The position numbers and the translations under genes are program-made. The notes below the pieces were generated by a model. It saw nothing but the letters and a program-made list of their open reading frames with translations, was not told the origin of the DNA and ran no database searches. From Vicinamibacterales bacterium (GTDB taxonomy: Bacteria > Acidobacteriota > Vicinamibacteria > Vicinamibacterales > UBA8438), in assembly GCA_030745255.1 (NCBI GenBank), contig JASLOY010000002.1, positions 17,474-25,253 of the forward strand: a stretch of 7,780 bases of DNA, given 5' to 3'. Of this stretch, positions 1 through 5,532 are shown piece after piece (within the stretch, counting starts at the first letter, position 1; every line of letters starts with the position of its first letter).

Positions 1-1277
1 CCGGGCGCGATCTCCGGCTTCTCTGGAATGAACGTCGCACAGGTCTCACGCGCGGTCACGAAGAACAGCCCGCGCGCCGGGTCGAACGACGGCGGCATGA
101 AGTTGGTGCCGCCCCAGTAGTCGGGCAGACAGCCCTGGCTGCCGTCGTTGAGGATGATCGGCCGACCGTCCTGACCGATCTCGCGCGCCCACGTCGTGTC
201 TGTGAACGGTGTCCCCAGCAGCAGCTCGCCGGTCTCCCGATCGAGCACGTAAAAGAAGCCATTGCGATTGGCCACCATCACGACCTTGCGCGAGCGGCCT
301 TGCCAGGCGATGTCGGCCTGGACCGGCACATGGTTCGAGTCCCAGTCGTTGATGTCGTGCGGCGTGAACTGGTAGTGCCACCGGAGGGTGCCGGTGTCGG
401 CCTCGAGGGCCACGATCGAGGCCGTATACAGGTTGTCCCCCAACCGGTCGTCGCCGTAATAGTCGGGGTTCGGGTTACCGGTGCCCCAGTAGATCAGGTT
501 CAGCTCCGGGTCGTAGCTCCCGGTCATCCAGGTGCCGCCGCCCCCACGCTCCCGGACGCCTGTGAACGGCCAGGTGTCGCCACCCGGCTCGTCCGGGCTC
601 GGAATGGTATAGAACCGCCAGTCGCGCTCTCCGGTCGCCGGGTCGTAGGCATCGATGAATCCCTTGGTCGGGTACTCGCCGCCCGAGATACCCACGATGA
701 CCTTGCCGTTGACAACCAGCGGCGCCACCGTCGCCGCATACCCGATCCGGTAGTCGGCCAGCTCGACGTCCCACAGGATGTCGCCGGTCGTGCGGTCGAA
801 CGACAGCAGATGCGCGTCGAGCGTCACCATGAACAGCTGGTCGCCGAGCATTCCGAACCCGCGGTTCACGGGTGCGCTGCGACCGTAGGTGAGGTCGTCC
901 GGCAACTCGCGCCGGTACTGCCAGAACGGACGGCCCGTCCGCGCATCAAGCGCCCAGGCGTAGTTGTTCGGGCCGGTCACATAGAGCACCCCGTCCCAGA
1001 CCAGTGGCGTGGTCTCGAACCCACGTCCCCGGGCCGTCGTGCCGGACTGAAAGGTCCACTGCGCTGCCAGACGATGCACGTTCTCCGCGGTGATCTGGGT
1101 CAGCGGGCTATGCCGGCGTCCGCTGTAGTCGCCCGAAAAGGTCGGCCATCGCGTGGGGTCGGTGAACCCCTCGAGCAACTGCTGATCGGTCGGCCCGGAC
1201 GGGTCCTGTGCGCCGAGCCAGACCGCCAGGGGGGCGCTCAGCAGCGCCGCGACCATCACCAGACGAATCACACGCAT
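1..1277 (-). CDS. PQQ-dependent alcohol dehydrogenase, methanol/ethanol family (3' end beyond window)
   Basis: This is a periplasmic quinoprotein that would oxidise an alcohol with PQQ and pass electrons to a c-type cytochrome. The frame is open from an ATG at 1277 to the window edge. It gives 425 residues of a family usually about 570-700 long, so the C-terminus is missing. Residues 1-23 form a signal peptide (MRVIRL start, cleavage likely after WLGA). Beta-propeller blades with repeated D-x-x-TG turns follow. Alignment from memory with MxaF places the metal and active-site residues at E201 (GGEYPTKG), W250 (GGTWMTG), N268 (GTGNPNP), D311 as catalytic base and D313 two residues later (HDINDWD). 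R338 (ANRNG) matches the PQQ-contacting Arg. The usual vicinal Cys-Cys before VNRG is replaced by S134-A135. The start is supported by GGGGAAAGG at 1287-1295, 9 nt upstream, and lies 19 bp after the cytochrome stop, so the two are co-transcribed. The family is certain; the substrate cannot be read from sequence. Confidence 0.93.
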   Translation of the reverse strand, partial: MRVIRLVMVAALLSAPLAVWLGAQDPSGPTDQQLLEGFTDPTRWPTFSGDYSGRRHSPLTQITAENVHRLAAQWTFQSGTTARGRGFETTPLVWDGVLYVTGPNNYAWALDARTGRPFWQYRRELPDDLTYGRSAPVNRGFGMLGDQLFMVTLDAHLLSFDRTTGDILWDVELADYRIGYAATVAPLVVNGKVIVGISGGEYPTKGFIDAYDPATGERDWRFYTIPSPDEPGGDTWPFTGVRERGGGGTWMTGSYDPELNLIYWGTGNPNPDYYGDDRLGDNLYTASIVALEADTGTLRWHYQFTPHDINDWDSNHVPVQADIAWQGRSRKVVMVANRNGFFYVLDRETGELLLGTPFTDTTWAREIGQDGRPIILNDGSQGCLPDYWGGTNFMPPSFDPARGLFFVTARETCATFIPEKPEIAP

Positions 1278-1296
1278 AGGTCTGAACCTTTCCCCG

Positions 1297-2121
1297 CTAC
1301 GGTGCGGCGTCCGCCTCGCGCATCGAGGCGAGGAACCGCAAGAGATCATCGAGGTCCCCGTCGCTCAGGCGGTCGACACCGAATGCCGGCATGAGCGAAC
1401 TCGTCTCGTCTCGCACGTCCCGCAGATCCGCCCTTAGATAGCCCTGGAGCCGTTCGTCCGTGTCGACGACCTGGACCGAGAAGGCATCAGCGCTCTTCTT
1501 CACGCCGCGAATCTCGTCTCCGTCCCGCGTGACCAGGGTCACGGTGCGATAGCCGACCGCCATCGACGCACCGGGATCGCGAATCGCCTGCGTGAGACTC
1601 GCCCGGGACCGGGTCACGGTGATCCGGGACAGTTCGGGCCCCAGCCGCCCGCCACGCCCGGCCACCCGATGACACCGGGCACAGTTCGATTGAAAGATCT
1701 CTCGACCGCGGTCGGCATCGCCCGTCGCGAACTCGACCGGTGAGGCGGTGCCGATGCTCCTGAGATAGGTGACGATCGCCCACAGCTCATCGTCGGGCGC
1801 GGCGCTCGACGGCATGATGCTGCCGGAAATGCCGGCGCGAATCGTCTGAAAGGTCCGCTGGTCGGCCGAGCCGACCGCCCAGAGCTCTGTCAGATCCGGA
1901 CCGCTGATGCCTTTCGCGTCCGCACCGTGGCACTCGGCGCACCGAGTCGCGAACAGCGCCCGACCGGCCCGGGTCGCCGCCGGGCTGCCTTCATGGGGAT
2001 TGACCAGACCGTCCTGCCCCGCCCGTGCCGCGGTGGGAACACACCACACCATGGCACACGCAAATGCCGCACACGACCATCGGCGCACCCGCCGGGGCAG
2101 GTGCGAAGACTCGTTCACCAT
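1297..2121 (-). CDS. Secreted di-haem cytochrome c, TIGR02603-like C-terminal domain
   Basis: This periplasmic electron-transfer protein has two c-type haem sites. The ATG at 2121 gives 274 residues: a basic N-terminus (RRVRRW), a hydrophobic core and likely cleavage after AARA at residue 34. Domain 1 has CAECH at 61-65 and a likely axial Met103 (GSIMPSS), followed by DDELWAIVTYL, typical of small cytochromes c. Domain 2 has CARCH at 147-151, then GPELSRI, GYRTVTLVTRDG and SSLMPAFG (Met244 as likely sixth ligand), ending in LDDLLRFLAS. This order matches the haem-binding domain catalogued as TIGR02603, common in Planctomycetes, Verrucomicrobia and Acidobacteria (from memory). The frame stays open to a GTG at 2202, but that adds 27 residues before the signal peptide. 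No start has a strong Shine-Dalgarno; 2121 is chosen for the signal peptide. Its position 19 bp upstream of the PQQ dehydrogenase marks it as that enzyme's likely electron acceptor. Confidence 0.9.
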   Translation of the reverse strand: MVNESSHLPRRVRRWSCAAFACAMVWCVPTAARAGQDGLVNPHEGSPAATRAGRALFATRCAECHGADAKGISGPDLTELWAVGSADQRTFQTIRAGISGSIMPSSAAPDDELWAIVTYLRSIGTASPVEFATGDADRGREIFQSNCARCHRVAGRGGRLGPELSRITVTRSRASLTQAIRDPGASMAVGYRTVTLVTRDGDEIRGVKKSADAFSVQVVDTDERLQGYLRADLRDVRDETSSLMPAFGVDRLSDGDLDDLLRFLASMREADAAP

Positions 2122-2244
2122 GCTGTCGAAACCGGCCTCACGGTACCGCATCCGCGGCGGCCGTTTAACATAGTCTGCCTCCGTCCGGGTACCATGGCCC
2201 ACCAGCGGCTCGGATAACGAGCGACGGTGCAGGAGGTGCGTCTA
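2122..2244. promoter_or_regulatory. Divergent promoter region, cytochrome c / racemase
   Basis: These 123 bp separate two divergent start codons and must hold promoters for both directions. The only AT-rich patch is TTTAACATA at 2164-2172. On the minus strand it reads TATGTT (2167-2172), a 4-of-6 match to a -10 box about 45 nt upstream of the cytochrome ATG. On the plus strand TAACAT (2166-2171) is an equally weak -10. GGATAACG at 2213-2220 is another weak plus-strand candidate. I see no good -35 box for any of them, so the exact promoters are uncertain. Confidence 0.3.
2231..2238 (+). promoter_or_regulatory. Ribosome binding site of the racemase gene
   Basis: AGGAGGTG is a near-perfect Shine-Dalgarno sequence, 6 nt before the ATG at 2245. 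It decides the start: the in-frame GTG at 2227 lies upstream of this site and would place the Shine-Dalgarno inside the coding region, whereas the ATG is followed at once by the family's usual N-terminus (GPLAGIKILELAGIGP). Confidence 0.85.
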
Positions 2245-3408
2245 ATGGGACCACTGGCGGGCATCAAAATCTTAGAGCTAGCCGGCATCGGGCCCTGCCC
2301 GATGTGCGGCATGCTGCTGGCCGAGCTGGGCGCCGAGGTCGTGAAGATCGACCGGATCCGGCCTTCGGGTCTGGGCCTGAGCGTGCCGGACCGCCACGCG
2401 CTTCTGCACCGGAGCCGGCGGTCGGTCGCGGTCGACCTCAAACTGGCGGACGGCGGCGCGCTCGTGCTGCGTCTCTGCGAGCGCGCCGACGCGCTGATCG
2501 AAGGGTTCCGGCCGGGTGTGACCGAACGGCTCGGAATCGGCCCCGAGGCGTGTCTGTCGCGCAACCGGAGGCTCGTCTACGGCCGCGTCACCGGCTGGGG
2601 GCAGACCGGCCCGCTCGCCCAGGCGGCGGGCCACGACCTCAACTACATCGCGCTGACCGGCGCCCTGCACGCGATCGGTCGCGAGGGACAGCCCCCGACC
2701 CCGCCGCTGAACCTGGTTGGCGACTTCGGCGGCGGCGCGCTCTACTTGGCGCTCGGTGTGGTCGCGGCTGTGCTCGAAGCGCAACGCTCCGGACAGGGGC
2801 AGGTCGTCGATGCGGCGATGGTCGACGGCGCCGCCTCGCTCATGACCGGCCTCTACGGGCTGCGCGGCGCGGGCCGCGTGAACGACCAACGGGGCGCCAA
2901 CGTGCTTGACGGCGGCGCGCACTTTTATGAGGTCTACGAGACCAGCGACGGAAGACACATCGCGCTGGCGCCGATCGAGCCCGGCTTCTACGCCACGCTG
3001 ATCGAGCGGCTCGGACTGTCGCCCGACGAGGTCCCTCAGTCCATGGCGCGCGAGGACTGGCCGGCGCTCAAGTCAAAACTGGCTGCTCTGTTCAGGACCC
3101 GCACCCGTGACGAGTGGACCGCATTGCTCGAAGGGTCCGACGCCTGCTTCGCCCCGGTGCTGAGCATGGCCGAAGCGCCACACCATCCGCACAACGAGGC
3201 TCGGGCGACCTTCGTAGAAGGCGACGGAGGGTGGCAACCCAACGCGGCGCCGCGATTCAGCCGCACGCCGAGCTCCATCCGCGGGGCACCGGCCGCGGCT
3301 GGCGAGCACACGCGCGAAGCGCTGTCGGACTGGGGTGTGCCAGACGAGGAGATCGAAGCCCTGCTCGAACGCGGCGTCGTTGCCCAACGCCCCGACTCAT
3401 CGGCCTGA
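2245..3408 (+). CDS. Alpha-methylacyl-CoA racemase (CoA-transferase family III fold)
   Basis: This cytoplasmic enzyme interconverts (2R)- and (2S)-2-methylacyl-CoA thioesters, a step needed before stereospecific beta-oxidation of methyl-branched chains such as isoprenoid or sterol side chains. It has 387 residues, slightly longer than the roughly 360 of Mycobacterium tuberculosis MCR. The N-terminal motif LAGIKILELAGIGPCPMC is followed by LLAELGAEVVKIDR. Aligned from memory with MCR, the catalytic residues are all present: H130 (GHDLNYIALTG), D160 (LVGDFGGG) and E245 (APIEPGFYA), with the same spacings of 30 and 85 residues. Further family marks are GQGQVVDAAMVDG, RGANVLDGGA, DACFAPVL and GGWQPNAAPRFSRT. 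These separate it from formyl-CoA and carnitine-CoA transferases, which share the fold. It stands alone on the plus strand, divergent from the cytochrome gene and convergent with the second quinoprotein, so it is probably monocistronic. Its natural acyl-CoA is unknown. Confidence 0.95.
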   Translation: MGPLAGIKILELAGIGPCPMCGMLLAELGAEVVKIDRIRPSGLGLSVPDRHALLHRSRRSVAVDLKLADGGALVLRLCERADALIEGFRPGVTERLGIGPEACLSRNRRLVYGRVTGWGQTGPLAQAAGHDLNYIALTGALHAIGREGQPPTPPLNLVGDFGGGALYLALGVVAAVLEAQRSGQGQVVDAAMVDGAASLMTGLYGLRGAGRVNDQRGANVLDGGAHFYEVYETSDGRHIALAPIEPGFYATLIERLGLSPDEVPQSMAREDWPALKSKLAALFRTRTRDEWTALLEGSDACFAPVLSMAEAPHHPHNEARATFVEGDGGWQPNAAPRFSRTPSSIRGAPAAAGEHTREALSDWGVPDEEIEALLERGVVAQRPDSSA

Positions 3409-3424
3409 AACGGGACGCCGGCAG

Positions 3425-3452
3425 GGCAGGTCGCCGGAGCGCGGCGCCTGCC
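3425..3452. terminator. Candidate bidirectional hairpin terminator between convergent genes
   Basis: An inverted repeat lies in the 51-bp gap between the racemase stop and the quinoprotein stop. GGCAGG (3425-3430), a bulged T, and CGCC (3432-3435) pair with GGCG (3443-3446) and CCTGCC (3447-3452) around a 7-nt loop. That is a 10-bp, nearly all G/C stem. No T-tract follows on either strand, so it is not a textbook intrinsic terminator. Its place between two convergent stops fits a shared transcription end or mRNA 3'-end protection. Confidence 0.45.
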
Positions 3453-3459
3453 TGGCAAC

Positions 3460-5340
3460 TTAAGGCAGCGCAAACGTCACGAGCGTATCGCTGGCGGCAA
3501 CCGCCACATACTGCTTCCCGTTGCCGCCCTGGTAGGTGATCGGGTTGGCATTGCCGAACCCGGGCAACTGGCCAACCCATGCCTCACCGCCGGTCGCCGC
3601 ATTGAACGCGCGCAGGCGGTTGTCGTCGGTCCCGGCCACGAACAGCAGACCGCCACCGGTGACGATGGCGGCCGCGCGAATCGGGCGGCCGGTTTCCTGC
3701 TTGCCCTCCGGTAGTTGGTCGGTGATGCCGAGCGTGCTCTGCCACGCCACGTCTCCGGTCGAGGCGTCGACGGCCGTCAACCGTCCCCACGGTGGTTTCT
3801 GGCACGGCATGGTCGTGTCACCGACGCGCACGGTGAAGCTGGACGGACGCGGCGCACGCTTCACGTAGGGTACGGGCGAATCGGCGGGAGCGGCTTCCAT
3901 CCACCCCAGCAGACCGAGGTCCTGGGTGACCACGAACACGTATCCGGTTGCAGGGTCGAATGCCGCGCCGCCCCAGTTCGCGCCACCGACCCCACCCGGA
4001 AACGAGATGGTGGTCCGGGGCGGGGCGCCGTCGGCGCGATACACCCACGGCGTGAACGGACCGGCGTTGTAGAGCTCGCCCAACCCCGCGACCATTTCCT
4101 CGCAGGCCGCGGCATGGTCGGCCGAGGTGTCTTCGGCGGTGACCAGATCGTCCGGGTCGAAGCGGACGCGCGCCAACCCCGTTGGCTTCACGGGAACAGG
4201 CTGCATCGCGGCGGCCTGCTCTCCTGGTACGTCGCTCGCCGCCACCTCGATGTCATCGACGCCGTAGATCGGCTCGCCCGTTTCCCGGTTCAGGATGTAC
4301 AGGTAGCCGGACTTGGTGGTAACTCCCAGCGCCGGTATCGACCCGCCGTCACGAGGAATGTCGAACAGGGCGGGAGGCGCGGGCGGATCGGCATCCCAGA
4401 GATCGTGACGGATGGTCTGGAAATGCCACCGGTAGGCGCCGGTCTCGATGTCCACCGCGACCACCGCGTTCCCGTAAAGGTTGTCGCCCCCGCGGTCGCC
4501 ACCGTAGTCGGCCGGTATGGGTGAAGCCAGCGGCAGATAGAGGAGCCCCCGCTCCTCGTCCATTGAAAAATAGAACGGCCACGCGTTGACACCGAGACGG
4601 TCGCGCCAACTGTCGCCCTCCCATGTGTCGTGCCCCGGCTCACCCGGCTGCGGCACCGAGCTGAACTCCCACACCTTCTCGCCGGTGCGGGCGCTGAAGG
4701 CGCGCGCATTGCCGATGCCACCGGGGGCGCCGCGCGGAGTGTTGGCGCCGACCACCACGACATCGCCGTAGACGAGCGGCACCGAGTTGTAGGGCACCCC
4801 CATGTCGGTCTCGCCGCTCTGCCCGAAGCTTTCGACCGACGCGCCGGTCGCGGCATCAATCGCGATCAGCCGGGTGCCAGAAGTCACGATGATTCGTGCC
4901 GGCGTGGCATCATCGCCCGGCCAGAAGGACACACCGCGACGCGATGGGGCGCCGTCGGCGACCTGATGCCGCCAGATCTCGCTCCCGGTGTCCGGGTCGA
5001 GCGCGACCACCCGATCGGCCGCCGGCAGATACATGACCCCGTCGACCACGATCGGCGTCGCCTGCGAGTTGGGTCCGCGCCCACTGGGCTCTTCGGCCTC
5101 CAGCGAGTAGGTCCAGGACTCGGTCAGGTTCGCCACATTGGCAGGCGTGATCTCAGCCACCGGAGAATAGCCGGTCGCTGCCAGGTCGTGGCGATACATC
5201 GGCCAGTCGCCGCTATCCTCCACAGTCATCCCCTGGGGCGCGTCGCCGTCTTCCGGAAGACCATCGCCGCCGCACTGCGCCAGCGCCAGGACACTGAGCG
5301 CAACACCGAACACCATCGTTAGCCGTGTGAATCGCATCAC
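3460..5340 (-). CDS. PQQ-dependent dehydrogenase, glucose/quinate dehydrogenase type, exported, possible lipoprotein
   Basis: This 626-residue quinoprotein would oxidise a sugar, polyol or cyclic alcohol outside the cytoplasmic membrane. The N-terminus has a hydrophobic signal ending in LALAQCGGDG. C23 could be lipid-modified, though Gln at -1 is unusual for a lipobox, and signal peptidase I could instead cut after ALA. An acidic linker (24-44) precedes the propeller at WPMYRHDLAATGYSP. Unlike E. coli Gcd there is no five-helix membrane domain; the length fits the soluble part. Family marks are RRGVSFWPG (134-142), RHDLWDADPPAPP (311-323; D316 aligns with Gcd D466), K343 in TTKSGYLY (aligns with Gcd K493, same spacing of 27), GGANWGG (452-458) and PCQKPPWGRL (512-521). 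The start is GTG 5340 or ATG 5337; GGAGG at 5348-5352 is 7 nt from the GTG and 10 nt from the ATG. It is transcribed alone. Family assignment is firm; substrate and electron acceptor are unknown. Confidence 0.92.
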   Translation of the reverse strand: MMRFTRLTMVFGVALSVLALAQCGGDGLPEDGDAPQGMTVEDSGDWPMYRHDLAATGYSPVAEITPANVANLTESWTYSLEAEEPSGRGPNSQATPIVVDGVMYLPAADRVVALDPDTGSEIWRHQVADGAPSRRGVSFWPGDDATPARIIVTSGTRLIAIDAATGASVESFGQSGETDMGVPYNSVPLVYGDVVVVGANTPRGAPGGIGNARAFSARTGEKVWEFSSVPQPGEPGHDTWEGDSWRDRLGVNAWPFYFSMDEERGLLYLPLASPIPADYGGDRGGDNLYGNAVVAVDIETGAYRWHFQTIRHDLWDADPPAPPALFDIPRDGGSIPALGVTTKSGYLYILNRETGEPIYGVDDIEVAASDVPGEQAAAMQPVPVKPTGLARVRFDPDDLVTAEDTSADHAAACEEMVAGLGELYNAGPFTPWVYRADGAPPRTTISFPGGVGGANWGGAAFDPATGYVFVVTQDLGLLGWMEAAPADSPVPYVKRAPRPSSFTVRVGDTTMPCQKPPWGRLTAVDASTGDVAWQSTLGITDQLPEGKQETGRPIRAAAIVTGGGLLFVAGTDDNRLRAFNAATGGEAWVGQLPGFGNANPITYQGGNGKQYVAVAASDTLVTFALP

Positions 5341-5376
5341 GTCTCAACCTCCGGTCGAAAACCTGGGGGAGCGGGC

Positions 5377-5382
5377 ATTGTA
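5377..5382 (-). promoter_or_regulatory. Candidate -10 box for the second quinoprotein gene
   Basis: On the minus strand TACAAT (5 of 6 to TATAAT) sits in the AT-rich stretch ATTGTATAT, 36 nt upstream of the GTG start. The overlapping TATACA is an alternative. No recognisable -35 box lies 16-18 bp further upstream, so the promoter may depend on an activator, or the match may be chance. Confidence 0.35.
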
Positions 5383-5405
5383 TATCGGTGCGCCGCGATC
5401 GGTGC

Positions 5406-5434
5406 CCATTCTGGCAACCTGGCTCGCCATTCTG
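5406..5434 (+). repeat. Two CCATTCTG direct repeats, 21 bp apart
   Basis: CCATTCTG occurs at 5406-5413 and again at 5427-5434. The 21-bp period is two helical turns, so both copies face the same side of the DNA. The repeat lies in the 192-bp divergent region, just upstream of the TATAAT box of the plus-strand gene and about 24 bp upstream of the candidate minus-strand -10. This placement would suit a transcription factor site. With only two 8-bp copies, chance is possible. Confidence 0.3.
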
Positions 5435-5458
5435 CCGCACTTCAGACCGTTGTGCCCG

Positions 5459-5464
5459 TATAAT
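5459..5464 (+). promoter_or_regulatory. -10 box (TATAAT) upstream of the secreted metallo-hydrolase
   Basis: A perfect TATAAT stands out in G+C-rich surroundings, 68 nt before the ATG at 5533. Transcription would start near 5471, giving a leader of about 60 nt. The hexamer 17 bp upstream (CGCACT, 5436-5441) is a poor -35, so the -10 may act with help from a bound regulator. Confidence 0.45.
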
Positions 5465-5532
5465 CGACCCGTTTCAGATCACCGATCCTGCACTGGTCCG
5501 AGGGTTCGAGACACCTCGTACCGGAGGGCATC

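Noticed and set aside
300..1394. A 364-codon open frame on the plus strand
   Set aside because: It lies antisense across the PQQ dehydrogenase and the end of the cytochrome gene, both clearly supported by motifs. Its product is Arg/Val-rich with no recognisable domain, as expected from the reverse strand of G+C-rich coding DNA.
2122..2202. Upstream GTG start at 2202 for the cytochrome gene
   Set aside because: It would add 27 polar residues before an otherwise normal signal peptide and would run through the only AT-rich patch of the divergent promoter region.
2227..2244. GTG at 2227 as start of the racemase
   Set aside because: AGGAGGTG at 2231-2238 lies within this extension and is ideally spaced for the ATG at 2245, which begins the conserved N-terminus.
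4387..4407. Asp-Ala-Asp (D316, D318) in the second quinoprotein as a lanthanide signature
   Set aside because: In the glucose-dehydrogenase branch HDLWD-x-D is the normal form in Ca/Mg enzymes, so the +2 Asp is not diagnostic there.
3715..4524. A 269-codon plus-strand open frame, and another of 230 codons at 4630-5322
   Set aside because: Both are antisense to the well-supported quinoprotein at 3460-5340. They show compositional bias and no family motif.
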